Shown: positions 34,231-42,417, counted from the stretch's first letter. The stretch: DNA of 64,000 bases from Hyphomicrobiales bacterium (GCA_900489925.1 UEHQ01000034.1:124001-188000); one strand, 5' to 3'. A program made the numbers and translations. Notes: generated by a model not told the origin, from the sequence alone.

Positions 34231-34295
34231 CCGGCGATCAATCAACCCGCCTATATCTCTGTTCATCGAAACGGCAACGCAGAAAGGCACGGGCC

Positions 34296-35228
34296 ATGAT
34301 CAAGGATATCAAGGGACTGCATCACGTCACCTCCATGGCGTCGGATGCGCAGCAGAACAACAAGTTCTTCACCAACACGCTCGGCCTTCGCCGGGTAAAG
34401 AAGACCGTCAACTTCGACGAACCCAGCGTCTACCACCTCTACTACGGCGACGAAAACGGCACGCCTGGTACCGTCATGACCTACTTTCCGTTCCCGCACA
34501 TGATGACCGGTCGGCCGGGCGTTGGCGAGGTTGGTGAAACCCAGTTCTCCATCCCCAAGGGTTCGCTGGCCTTCTGGAAGGAGCGCCTCATTGCCCAGAA
34601 CGTCGGCGGCCTCCAGACAGACACGGTCTTCGGCGACAACCGGTTGCGGTTCATCGGTCCCGACGGCGACGGCTTCGCTCTGGTCGAGAAGAACGACGAC
34701 ATCAGGGCACCATGGCTAGCAGAGGGCATTTCAGCAGACAACGCGATCCGCGGCTTTTCAGGCGCTCGCTTCAACCTTCGCGATACGACAGCAACCGAAG
34801 AGCTCCTGGGCTTCATGGGCTATGAGCGCGCCGATGCCGAGGCTGACGTCAAGCGGTTCATCATCCCCGGCGGCAACGGTGCCGATACGATCGACCTTGC
34901 GACCCTTCCCAACACGCCGTTTGCGCGTCAGGGTGCCGGCTCGGTTCATCACATCGCCTTTGCGGTCGACAATCGAGAAAAGCAGCTCGAAGTGCGCAAG
35001 GCTCTGATGGACACGGGCTACCAGGTAACACCGGTCATCGATCGCGATTACTTCTGGGCCATCTACTTCCGGACGCCCGGCGGGATCCTGTTCGAGATCG
35101 CCACCAACGAACCCGGTTTCAACCGCGACGAGGATACCGCTCACCTCGGCGAAGCACTGAAGCTGCCGAACAGGTATGAGCCATTCCGCAACAAGATCGA
35201 GGCCAGCCTGGCCCCGCTTGCTGCATAA
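34296..35228 (+). CDS. Ring-cleaving dioxygenase of the VOC superfamily (MhqO-like)
   Basis: A 310-residue protein with two glyoxalase/bleomycin-resistance-like modules. LHHVTSMASDAQQNNKFF (first metal His, about residue 9-10), SVYHLYYGDENGTPGTVMTY, then VHHIAFAVDNREKQLEVRK (second His) and GGILFEIATNEPGF (Glu ligand). This matches the MhqO/LinE group that opens hydroquinone-type rings with Fe(II). First gene after the LysR divergent promoter. Confidence 0.85.
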   Translation: MIKDIKGLHHVTSMASDAQQNNKFFTNTLGLRRVKKTVNFDEPSVYHLYYGDENGTPGTVMTYFPFPHMMTGRPGVGEVGETQFSIPKGSLAFWKERLIAQNVGGLQTDTVFGDNRLRFIGPDGDGFALVEKNDDIRAPWLAEGISADNAIRGFSGARFNLRDTTATEELLGFMGYERADAEADVKRFIIPGGNGADTIDLATLPNTPFARQGAGSVHHIAFAVDNREKQLEVRKALMDTGYQVTPVIDRDYFWAIYFRTPGGILFEIATNEPGFNRDEDTAHLGEALKLPNRYEPFRNKIEASLAPLAA

Positions 35229-35281
35229 CATCCGGCGCGTCTGACTAGCGCCAGCAACCAAGATATAGTCCGCCTTTGACA

Positions 35282-35303
35282 GGCTGCCTGAGGCCAGGCA
35301 GCC
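35282..35303 (+). promoter_or_regulatory. Intergenic hairpin
   Basis: GGCTGCCTG (35282-35290) and CAGGCAGCC (35295-35303) form a perfect 9-bp stem with a 4-base loop between the dioxygenase and hydrolase genes, without a T tract. Confidence 0.6.
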
Positions 35304-35368
35304 GACCACCGAAGGCTTGTCATTTTCAAATGCCAAACACGGCACCAAAATCTAAATGGAGTAATCAA

Positions 35369-36058
35369 ATGTCCAAGCTCGAAGTCCTGACCCCCGCAAA
35401 CAGCCAGCTCATCTTCATCGACCAGCAGCCGCAGATGGCCTTCGGCGTACAATCGATCGACCGCCAGACGCTCAAGAACAACGTCGTCGGCCTCGCCAAG
35501 GCAGCCAGGATTTTCGATATCCCAACCACCATCACCACCGTGGAAACGGGATCCTTCTCGGGCCACACCTATCCGGAACTGCTCGCCGTATACCCGGAGA
35601 ACGACATTCTCGAGCGCACGTCGATGAACTCCTGGGATGACCAGAACGTCCGCGATGCGCTGGCGCAGAATGCCGCCAGCGGCCGCAAGAAGATTATCGT
35701 TTCGGGCCTCTGGACCGAAGTCTGCAACACGACGTTCGCCCTGTCCGCCCTGCACGACGTACCCGATTATGAGATCTACATGGTTGCCGACGCCTCCGGC
35801 GGAACCTCTGCCGACGCACACAAATATGCGATGGACCGCATGGTCCAGGCCGGCGTCATTCCGGTCACCTGGCAGCAGGTCCTGCTTGAATGGCAGCGCG
35901 ACTGGGCTCGCCGCGAAACCTACGATGCGGTTACGGCCTTGGTGAAAGAACATTCCGGCGCCTACGGCATGGGCATCGATTACGCCTACACCATGGTTCA
36001 CAAGGCCGCCGAGCGGGTCACGCACGGCAAGCGCATCGGGCCGAACCCCGCAAAGTAA
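35369..36058 (+). CDS. Isochorismatase-family hydrolase (YcaC-like)
   Basis: A 229-residue cysteine hydrolase. The ATG at 35369 is preferred (MSKLEVLTPANSQLIFIDQQ) over an upstream frame start at 35276. Asp in LIFIDQQPQMAFG (about 20) and Cys in SGLWTEVCNTTFALSAL form two members of the catalytic triad; ERTSMNSWDDQNV follows the YcaC pattern. Substrate unknown. Flanked on both sides by intergenic hairpins. Confidence 0.85.
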   Translation: MSKLEVLTPANSQLIFIDQQPQMAFGVQSIDRQTLKNNVVGLAKAARIFDIPTTITTVETGSFSGHTYPELLAVYPENDILERTSMNSWDDQNVRDALAQNAASGRKKIIVSGLWTEVCNTTFALSALHDVPDYEIYMVADASGGTSADAHKYAMDRMVQAGVIPVTWQQVLLEWQRDWARRETYDAVTALVKEHSGAYGMGIDYAYTMVHKAAERVTHGKRIGPNPAK

Positions 36059-36071
36059 GCATTCAAGCAAA

Positions 36072-36102
36072 GCCGCTCTGGCGAGAACTCCGTCAGAGCG
36101 GC
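36072..36102 (+). promoter_or_regulatory. Intergenic hairpin
   Basis: GCCGCTCTG (36072-36080) and CAGAGCGGC (36094-36102), a perfect 9-bp stem with a 13-base loop between the hydrolase and XapX genes. No T tract. Confidence 0.55.
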
Positions 36103-36128
36103 CGCCGTTTCACATCAGGAAAAATGTC

Positions 36129-36416
36129 ATGAAACTCTACCTCATGTCGCTGGGCGCCGGGTTGCTGGTCGGTATTGTCTACAGCCTTCTCAACGTTCGT
36201 TCGCCAGCGCCGCCGGTCATCGCCCTGATCGGTCTTCTGGGTATCCTCGTCGGCGAGCAGATCATTCCTCTTGCAAAGAGCCTGTGGGGCAGGGAGCCGG
36301 CCGTCGTCTCCTGGATCGGCCAGGTCAAGCCTCACATGTTTGGTCACCTGCCAAAGGCAGAGAGCCGCGATGACATTGTCGTGTCTCGCCAAGAGCGGCC
36401 CAACTCTGATAGCTGA
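36129..36416 (+). CDS. XapX-domain membrane protein
   Basis: A 95-residue protein with two membrane segments (about residues 3-20 and 29-49): MKLYLMSLGAGLLVGIVYSL, then RSPAPPVIALIGLLGILVGE, the XapX domain. A cytoplasmic tail follows. The family is named for a gene near xanthosine phosphorylase; its role is unknown, but it often accompanies isochorismatase and amidohydrolase genes as here. Confidence 0.85.
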   Translation: MKLYLMSLGAGLLVGIVYSLLNVRSPAPPVIALIGLLGILVGEQIIPLAKSLWGREPAVVSWIGQVKPHMFGHLPKAESRDDIVVSRQERPNSDS

Positions 36417-36506
36417 CGCGGCAGGAGGAGATTCGTCTTGCGGCAGGTGTGTGCCCGGCGCAAGGCTTTGATTTCAATCTTAATAATGAAGCCTGGAGCA
36501 TATCTC

Positions 36507-38381
36507 ATGTTCGCCGACGTCATACTCCATCACGGTGTTTTCACCACGCTCGATCGCAGCAATCCAACAGCAAGTGCCGTCGCCATCAAGGACGGAACAT
36601 TCCTGGCCGTCGGTGGCGACAAGGAGATCATGGCTCATGCCGGTCCCGATACGAAGGTCATCGACCTGAAGGGCAAGCGTGTGCTTCCCGGGCTGATCGA
36701 CAACCACACCCACGTTGTCCGTGGCGGGCTGAACTTCAACATGGAGTTGCGCTGGGACGGCGTGCGGTCGCTTGCCGACGCGATGGACATGCTGAAGCGC
36801 CAGGTCGAGATCACGCCGGCGCCGCAATGGGTGCGCGTGGTTGGTGGCTTCACCGAGCACCAGTTCGTCGAGAAGCGTCTTCCCACGATCGACGAGATCA
36901 ACGCCATCGCGCCCGACACCCCGGTTTTCCTGCTGCACCTCTACGACCGGGCGCTGCTGAACGGCGCAGCCCTCCGGGCGGTCGGCTACACCAGGGATAC
37001 GCCAAACCCGCCGGGCGGCGAGATCACCCGCGACGCCAACGGCAATCCGACCGGGATGCTGCTCGCCAAGCCGAATGCCGGCATTCTCTACTCGACGCTT
37101 GCCAAGGGGCCGAAGCTGCCTTTCGAGTATCAGGTCAATTCGACGCGCCACTTCATGCGCGAACTCAACCGTCTTGGTGTCACCGGCGTCATCGATGCGG
37201 GGGGCGGCTTCCAGAATTATCCCGACGACTACGAGGTCATCCAGACGCTGTCTGACGAAGGCCAGATGACCGTTCGACTGGCCTACAACCTCTTCACCCA
37301 GAAGCCGAAGGCCGAGAAGGAGGATTTTCTCAACTGGACCTCCTCGGTCAAATACAAGCAGGGAACCGATTACTTCCGGCACAACGGCGCCGGCGAGATG
37401 CTCGTCTTCTCCGCCGCCGATTTCGAAGACTTCCGCCAGCCACGCCCTGACATGCCGCCGGAGATGGAAGGTGAACTCGAGGAGGTTGTGCGCGTTCTCG
37501 CGGAAAACCGCTGGCCGTGGCGCCTTCACGCCACCTACGACGAGACGATCTCTCGCGCGCTTGATGTGTTCGAGAAGGTGAACCAGGACATTCCGCTCGA
37601 AGGCCTGAACTGGTTCTTCGATCATGCCGAGACGATCTCCGACCGCTCGATCGACCGCATCGCGGCCCTTGGCGGTGGCATCGCCACCCAGCACCGCATG
37701 GCTTATCAGGGCGAATATTTCGTCGAGCGCTACGGCCACGGCGTGGCTGAAGCCACCCCGCCGATCGCACGCATGCTTGAGAAGGGCGTCAATGTCTCGG
37801 CCGGCACGGACGCGACCCGCGTCGCCTCCTATAATCCCTGGGTTTCGCTGTCCTGGATGATTACCGGCAAGACGGTGGGCGGCATGCAGCTTTACCCGCG
37901 CGCCAACTGCCTCGACCGCGAAACGGCGCTGCGCATGTGGACAGAGAAGGTCACCTGGTTCTCGAACGAAGAGGGAAAGAAGGGCAGGATCGAAAAGGGT
38001 CAGTTCGCCGACCTCATCGTGCCGAGCAAGGACTTCTTCGCCTGTGCGGAAGATGAGATCTCCTTCCTGACTGCGGATCTGACCATGGTTGGCGGCAAGG
38101 TCGTCTACGGCGCGGGCGACTTCAAGGCTCTCGACGAGAGCGACATACCTCCGGCTATGCCCGATTGGTCACCTGTTCGCCGGTTCGGCGGCTACGCTGC
38201 CTGGGGCGAGCCGGAAGGCGCGGGGCGCCACTCGCTGCGCCGCACGGCGATCGCCTCTTGCGGCTGCGCCAATGATTGTGGTGTCCATGGCCACGATCAC
38301 GCAGGCGCCTGGACCAAATTGCCGATCTCGGACCTCAAGGGCTTCTTCGGGGCGCTCGGCTGCTCCTGCTGGGCGGTGTAA
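36507..38381 (+). CDS. YtcJ-type metal-dependent amidohydrolase with Cys/His-rich tail
   Basis: A 624-residue amidohydrolase. The start at 36507 (MFADVILHHGVFTTLDRSNP) follows GGAG by 8 bases; frames up to 36438 are open but less likely. The metal motif HTHVV is in LPGLIDNHTHVVRGG (about residues 60-75); further ligands appear in HATYDETISRALDVFEK, FDHAETI, and GTDATRVASYNPW. Amidohydrolases of this group are longer than 540 residues. The last 40 residues hold five Cys and three His (SCGCANDCGVHGHDH; LGCSCWAV), an unusual tail. Substrate unknown. Confidence 0.85.
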   Translation: MFADVILHHGVFTTLDRSNPTASAVAIKDGTFLAVGGDKEIMAHAGPDTKVIDLKGKRVLPGLIDNHTHVVRGGLNFNMELRWDGVRSLADAMDMLKRQVEITPAPQWVRVVGGFTEHQFVEKRLPTIDEINAIAPDTPVFLLHLYDRALLNGAALRAVGYTRDTPNPPGGEITRDANGNPTGMLLAKPNAGILYSTLAKGPKLPFEYQVNSTRHFMRELNRLGVTGVIDAGGGFQNYPDDYEVIQTLSDEGQMTVRLAYNLFTQKPKAEKEDFLNWTSSVKYKQGTDYFRHNGAGEMLVFSAADFEDFRQPRPDMPPEMEGELEEVVRVLAENRWPWRLHATYDETISRALDVFEKVNQDIPLEGLNWFFDHAETISDRSIDRIAALGGGIATQHRMAYQGEYFVERYGHGVAEATPPIARMLEKGVNVSAGTDATRVASYNPWVSLSWMITGKTVGGMQLYPRANCLDRETALRMWTEKVTWFSNEEGKKGRIEKGQFADLIVPSKDFFACAEDEISFLTADLTMVGGKVVYGAGDFKALDESDIPPAMPDWSPVRRFGGYAAWGEPEGAGRHSLRRTAIASCGCANDCGVHGHDHAGAWTKLPISDLKGFFGALGCSCWAV

Positions 38382-38411
38382 ACCGAGCGAACTCGTTATG
38401 AGGCTTACCGA

Positions 38412-38439
38412 ACGGGCAGCAGATCGCTGCCCGTTTTTT
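38412..38439 (+). terminator. Rho-independent terminator
   Basis: ACGGGCAGC (38412-38420), loop AGATC, GCTGCCCGT (38426-38434), followed by a run of six T. It ends the first part of the LysR-controlled cluster. Confidence 0.9.
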
Positions 38440-38496
38440 GCTTTCCGGCCCGCGCCGACAAGCGATCCGTTGAGCTCAACCGACTATTGCGAAATT

Positions 38497-38526
38497 CGCA
38501 ATTAAATCGAAACTATTGGTGCAATT
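38497..38526. promoter_or_regulatory. Candidate LysR operator, copy 2
   Basis: CGCAATT (38497-38503), AATCGA (38505-38510) and TGCAATT (38520-38526) repeat the element at 34201 with equal spacing. It overlaps TTGCGAA-a-TTCGCAA (38487-38501). It stands 88 bp before the alpha/beta hydrolase gene and after the terminator, so it likely gives that gene its own promoter. Confidence 0.6.
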
Positions 38527-38613
38527 GTTGGCGGCAATCTTTCAGGCCAATATCACTCCATCAGACGAACACAGCGCGCTTCAAACAAGCAGCGGAGATC
38601 GCGGGAGCAGACA

Positions 38614-39597
38614 ATGACCAACCATTCTTTATCTCTTACTCGCCGCCACGCACTGCTTTCTGGAGCTGCCGTTGCCGCTTCCATCGCATTTCCTCAGTTC
38701 AACTCCGCCGCCAACGCGGCTTCCTCCTCTACCTCCACCTCAATCGAAGGAAACCAGACCATGGGCTTTATCACCACCAAAGACGGCACCGAAATCTTCT
38801 ACAAGGACTGGGGTTCCAAGGACGCGCAGCCGATCATGTTCCATCATGGCTGGCCACTGTCGTCGGACGACTGGGATGCGCAGATGCTGTTCTTCCTCTC
38901 CAAGGGCTACCGCGTTATTGCTCACGATCGCCGCGGCCACGGCCGCTCGGCTCAGGTCTCCGACGGCCATGACATGGATCACTACGCCTCGGACGCCTTC
39001 GCCGTCGTCGAAGCCCTCGATCTCAAGAACGTCATTCATATCGGACACTCGACAGGTGGTGGCGAAGTGGCCCGCTATGTCGCCAAGCACGGCGAGCCGG
39101 CCGGTCGCGTCGCCAAGGCTGTTCTGGTTTCCGCCGTTCCGCCGCTGATGCTGAAGACGGACGCCAATCCGGAAGGTCTGCCAATCGAAGTCTTCGATGG
39201 TTTCCGTGCTGCCCTTGCCGCAAACCGCGCACAGTTCTTCCGCGATGTTCCGGCCGGCCCCTTCTACGGCTTCAACCGCGACGGCGCCAAGGTTCAGGAG
39301 GGCGTTATCCAGAATTGGTGGCGGCAGGGCATGATGGGCGGCGCCAAGGCGCATTACGACGGCATCAAGGCCTTTTCCGAGACGGATCAGACTGATGACC
39401 TGAAGTCGATCTCCGTCCCGACGCTCGTCCTGCACGGCGAGGATGACCAGATCGTGCCAATTGCCGACTCTGCCCTGAAATCTGCGAAGCTGCTGAAAAA
39501 CAGCACGCTGAAGACCTATCCCGGCTTCTCGCATGGCATGCTGACTGTCAACGCCGATGTGCTGAATGCGGATCTTCTGGCTTTCATCAAGGCGTAA
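38614..39597 (+). CDS. Alpha/beta hydrolase (cofactor-free haloperoxidase type) with Tat-like signal
   Basis: A 327-residue protein. Residues 7-20 ([14 protein letters not shown]) look like a twin-arginine signal, with a possible cut near NAASSS (about 35). The catalytic fold begins at Met50 ([17 protein letters not shown]). Catalytic triad: Ser in GHSTGGGE, Asp in [10 protein letters not shown], His in GFSHGML. GAAGGAAACCAGACC precedes the internal ATG at 38761, so a cytoplasmic form is also possible. It resembles non-heme chloroperoxidases and arylesterases. Confidence 0.85.
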   Translation: MTNHSLSLTRRHALLSGAAVAASIAFPQFNSAANAASSSTSTSIEGNQTMGFITTKDGTEIFYKDWGSKDAQPIMFHHGWPLSSDDWDAQMLFFLSKGYRVIAHDRRGHGRSAQVSDGHDMDHYASDAFAVVEALDLKNVIHIGHSTGGGEVARYVAKHGEPAGRVAKAVLVSAVPPLMLKTDANPEGLPIEVFDGFRAALAANRAQFFRDVPAGPFYGFNRDGAKVQEGVIQNWWRQGMMGGAKAHYDGIKAFSETDQTDDLKSISVPTLVLHGEDDQIVPIADSALKSAKLLKNSTLKTYPGFSHGMLTVNADVLNADLLAFIKA

Positions 39598-39610
39598 CAG
39601 CCCAAGCATT

Positions 39611-39639
39611 GGTCCGCCGCCGCTTGCCGGCGGTGGACC
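39611..39639 (+). promoter_or_regulatory. Intergenic hairpin
   Basis: GGTCCGCCGCCG pairs with CGGCGGTGGACC-type sequence (12 bp with one G-T pair) around CTTGC, between the hydrolase and DUF1275 genes; no T run follows. Confidence 0.5.
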
Positions 39640-39675
39640 TCCCCCGGCAAAGAACAGAAACGATCGGATAGCCTC

Positions 39676-40353
39676 ATGAAATCCCCCTCCCTCCCGCTTC
39701 TGCTGAGTTTCAACGGCGGCTACGTCGACACGCTCGGCTTCCTTGCCCTTTCGGGGCTGTTTACTGCCCATGTGACCGGCAACTTCGTGACCTTCGGCGC
39801 GACGGTTGCGCTCGGCACGGCCGGCGCCCTTCCGAAGCTTCTGGCCCTCCCGGTCTTCTGTGTCATCGTCTTTCTATCTCGCCTGGCGGGCATCTGCCTG
39901 CAGCGGCGGAACCTGCCGGTGGTCAGGCCGCTTCTCTTCGTCAAATTCCTGCTGCTGGCCGCCGTTGCCGCCTATGCCCTCTATCATGGCCCGTTTGTTG
40001 CCAGCGAAAGCCTTGTCATGCTGGTCGTCGGCATGACGCTTGTGTCAGCCATGGCAATCCAAAATGCCGTCCACCGGGCGCACTTTCCCAAGGCACCGCC
40101 ATCGACGCTGATGACGGGAACGACGACGCAGATCATGCTGGATCTGGCGGATCTCCTGGTCGGCGTCAAAGGTGAACAGACCACCGCGGCGGCGGCCCGT
40201 ATCAAGCGAATGATCGTCGCAGTGATAGCCTTTGCCGTTGGCTGCGGGCTCGGAGCGCTCGGCTTCATCGTAGCTCCTGCCGCTGCCTTCCTCGTGCCTG
40301 CCGTTACCGCCGCCCTGGGATTGTTCCTCAACCCGGCGGGATCTGAAGCCTAA
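39676..40353 (+). CDS. DUF1275 (YoaK) family membrane protein
   Basis: A 225-residue protein with about six membrane segments, starting MKSPSLPLLLSFNGGYVDTL and continuing AHVTGNFVTFGA, the conserved opening of the YoaK/DUF1275 family. MAIQNAVHRAHFP and STLMTGTTTQIMLD are also typical. Function unknown. It follows the alpha/beta hydrolase by 78 bp. Confidence 0.85.
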   Translation: MKSPSLPLLLSFNGGYVDTLGFLALSGLFTAHVTGNFVTFGATVALGTAGALPKLLALPVFCVIVFLSRLAGICLQRRNLPVVRPLLFVKFLLLAAVAAYALYHGPFVASESLVMLVVGMTLVSAMAIQNAVHRAHFPKAPPSTLMTGTTTQIMLDLADLLVGVKGEQTTAAAARIKRMIVAVIAFAVGCGLGALGFIVAPAAAFLVPAVTAALGLFLNPAGSEA

Positions 40354-40367
40354 GCTCTCACCGCCGA

Positions 40368-40769
40368 TCAATTCGGAAAATGTTCGACATGCGTTTCGGC
40401 CGTCCGGCCGAAATAGAGGACGCGGCGGCCGCTGAAGGAGACCATGTAACCCGCGCACCCGGCCGCCTTCACCTGCTCGCAAAAGGCCCCGTAACTGTAA
40501 TCTGGCGGATTCGCCTGCGCCCAGCGGACCAATCGCGCGACAGCAATCGGATCAAAGGCGGCGGCGACCGGAGCGTCGGAAGCTTTCATGTCCAACGTCA
40601 CGCTATCCCCGTCGGGCAGGTAATAGACTTGGCCATTGCGCCGATAATCCACGCTATAGCCTTCGAAGCCCGCGTTGATCAGTCGGCCCACGATTTCCGG
40701 GAAACCGAGACTGCCGTCATGGGCAGCATCAAGACAGGTTTTGGCAATCGAAATGCGTTCCGCGTCCAC
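40368..40769 (-). CDS. DUF1398-family protein
   Basis: A 133-residue soluble protein matching the DUF1398 (YbcV-like) family: AHDGSLGFPEIVGRLINAGF, YSVDYRRNGQVYYLPDGDS, and CAGYMVSFSGRRVLYFGRTA with the end HVEHFPN. Function unknown. Convergent with the DUF1275 gene, 15 bp apart. Confidence 0.8.
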   Translation of the reverse strand: MDAERISIAKTCLDAAHDGSLGFPEIVGRLINAGFEGYSVDYRRNGQVYYLPDGDSVTLDMKASDAPVAAAFDPIAVARLVRWAQANPPDYSYGAFCEQVKAAGCAGYMVSFSGRRVLYFGRTAETHVEHFPN

Positions 40770-40812
40770 GGCGGTTATCCTTCCGTTTGAGGTCCCGTAA
40801 ATCTGGAAACGG

Positions 40813-41286
40813 CTATTCCACGGGAATATCAGTCAATCCCCGTCGCTCGATAAGGGCTTTCAGTATCCGTTCAAGCGATGCATGTTCGTCGGCACTCAGA
40901 ACGCCGAAGTATTCGCTGTCATTCTGATCGGCGAGGGAGGCCAAGCGTGGCACCTTGCTACGCCCGTCCTCTGTGAGGAAGAGGCTGTGTGCCCGCTTAT
41001 CGCTCTCATTGTCGGTGCGGCCGACCAGGCCTTTGGCCAGGAGCCGATCGGCCAGCTTGCTGATCGCCCCCTTGGTCATTCCCATTTTTTCAGCCAGTGT
41101 CGATGGCGCCAGCGCTTCTGCTTCGTACAGCGAACGCATGAAAACCCATTCGGCCACGGTGACGTCTTCCGCGGCAATCTTTCTGGCAAAGTCATATGAG
41201 ACGGCGTTCGAAACCATCCTCATCCAGTAGCCAGTGTGTTTCGTCAGATCGGAGACAGGCAACGCGACAACCTCATTTGTTGACAA
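40813..41286 (-). CDS. MarR-family transcriptional regulator
   Basis: A 157-residue MarR protein with a winged HTH (about residues 55-120: STLAEKMGMTKGAISKLADR, LLAKGLVGRTDNESDKRAHS). The longest frame begins at a TTG (41286) that lies inside the dyad at 41280-41317; the next good candidates are a TTG at 41262 or an internal ATG, so the start is uncertain. The dyad suggests autoregulation. Confidence 0.85.
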   Translation of the reverse strand: MSTNEVVALPVSDLTKHTGYWMRMVSNAVSYDFARKIAAEDVTVAEWVFMRSLYEAEALAPSTLAEKMGMTKGAISKLADRLLAKGLVGRTDNESDKRAHSLFLTEDGRSKVPRLASLADQNDSEYFGVLSADEHASLERILKALIERRGLTDIPVE

Positions 41287-41317
41287 GGAAACTAAACCGA
41301 TATGGTTTCCTAGTCAA
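41280..41317. promoter_or_regulatory. Candidate MarR operator
   Basis: TTGACAAGGAAAC (41280-41292) and GTTTCCTAGTCAA (41305-41317) are inverted repeats with 12 of 13 positions matching, 12 bp apart, overlapping the likely MarR start. Confidence 0.7.
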
Positions 41318-41396
41318 CCAATATCGTCGACCATATACCGAGAGGCGGTTGCGCTGCCCGTAGACGGTCATTTGTTCCCGCCGGTGGGTCAAACAG

Positions 41397-41428
41397 AAAG
41401 GGCCGCCGCTTCAACAGCGACGGCCCTT
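41397..41428 (-). terminator. Rho-independent terminator of the 69-residue gene
   Basis: On the minus strand, AAGGGCCGtCGCT pairs with AGCGgCGGCCCTT around GTTGA, followed by TCTGTTT. It lies 26 bp after the stop of the small gene at 41454. Confidence 0.75.
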
Positions 41429-41453
41429 GCAGGGGCAGGGAAAAGCCCGAAAC

Positions 41454-41663
41454 TCAGCAATAGCTGCAGGTCGCAGCCGGATTGTTCGAAATCACGTTCA
41501 GGAACTTGCTCACGGGGGAGACGCGTTGCTCGCGTTTGCGGGCTGCGGTCTCGAGGAGTTGCTTGAAATCGTCAAGCTTCACGCCATCGGCGCGCATCAC
41601 CATGGCGATCAGTGGGTCGCGAAGGGCTTCGGATATTGTCAGGTCGTTTCTGGTCTTTGTCAT
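41454..41663 (-). CDS. Small hypothetical protein with Cys-x-x-Cys end
   Basis: A 69-residue protein. The ATG at 41663 is strongly supported by AGGAGG 8 bases upstream. The sequence shows ISEALRDPLIAMVMRADGVK, then LDDFKQLLETAARKREQ (helical), a basic stretch, and the end SNNPAATCSYC, with two Cys as the only cysteines. No signal peptide is seen. It is divergent from the TetR gene across operator-like dyads and has its own terminator, so it is a true transcription unit. Function unknown; it is not a recognised RiPP precursor. Confidence 0.75.
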   Translation of the reverse strand: MTKTRNDLTISEALRDPLIAMVMRADGVKLDDFKQLLETAARKREQRVSPVSKFLNVISNNPAATCSYC

Positions 41664-41749
41664 GGCGTATTCCTCCTTTCGTGGGCAGTCGCCCGTGTTC
41701 CACTCCTGTTGCAATGCCCTCTCGGCATTGACTTCCGCAAGGAGTGGTG

Positions 41750-41789
41750 TTACCGGTAAGTAACAATGCATTTGTTACCGATCGGTCAC
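41750..41789. promoter_or_regulatory. Candidate TetR operators (two dyads)
   Basis: TTACCGGTAA (41750-41759) is a perfect dyad. GTTACCGATCGGTCAC (41774-41789) is a near-perfect dyad with core ACCGATCGGT, the pattern of many TetR sites. They sit between the small gene and the TetR gene. Confidence 0.7.
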
Positions 41790-41793
41790 ATGG

Positions 41794-42417
41794 ATGTCAA
41801 GGACCTTGTCCTCAAAAAAATCAGAAACTTCGAGCGTTCTATCTTTGGCTAACAAAAACGAAAAGATCCCCCCGCGGGAGCGAATTGTGTCCACCGCAGC
41901 CGAGCTTTTTCGCGAGCACGGCATTCGCGGGATTGGCGTTGATGCCATCGCTGACGCAGCACTGACCAACAAGATGACACTCTACCGTCACTTCGGCTCC
42001 AAGGACGAACTCGTGTGCGAAACATTGCGCCGAGCCTCGGAAAAGGCCGAGGCGATCTGGCGTGATCTCGAGGCGGCCCATCCGGGTGAACCGCGCGCGC
42101 AGCTGGTCGCCTGGGTGGAAGCCCGGACCCAGAGCCTTTGTGGTCAGCATGTCGGCTGTGATCTGGCCAACGCGGCCATCGAGCTGAAAGGCGAGGGGCA
42201 TCCGGCCTATGGCGTTATCGAGCGCCACAAGGCCGAACAGCGCGACAGGCTTGAGGCACTCTGTCTTGCAGCCGGTGCGCGCGAACCCAAACTCCTTGCT
42301 GATACGCTGACCCTTCTCCTGGAGGGAGCGCGCGTGACCCATCAGGCGATGGGGAGCGACAGCTGTTGCAGCCATTTTTCCAACGCCTGCAATGCGGCGA
42401 TCACGGCTTTCGCCTGA
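41794..42417 (+). CDS. TetR-family transcriptional regulator
   Basis: A 207-residue protein. HTH at about residues 28-75: IVSTAAELFREHGIRGIGVD and ADAALTNKMTLYRHFGSKDE. The ligand-binding part contains GCDLANAAIEL and a C-terminal SCCSHFSNAC with three Cys. The ATG at 41794 is only 4 bp after the dyad and lacks a ribosome site; a TTG at 41845 would remove 17 poorly conserved residues. It probably controls itself and the divergent small gene. Confidence 0.85.
   Translation: MSRTLSSKKSETSSVLSLANKNEKIPPRERIVSTAAELFREHGIRGIGVDAIADAALTNKMTLYRHFGSKDELVCETLRRASEKAEAIWRDLEAAHPGEPRAQLVAWVEARTQSLCGQHVGCDLANAAIELKGEGHPAYGVIERHKAEQRDRLEALCLAAGAREPKLLADTLTLLLEGARVTHQAMGSDSCCSHFSNACNAAITAFA

Noticed and set aside
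41454-41663. The 69-residue protein as a RiPP precursor
   Set aside because: Although it ends in Cys-rich residues, no maturase, protease or exporter gene is nearby.
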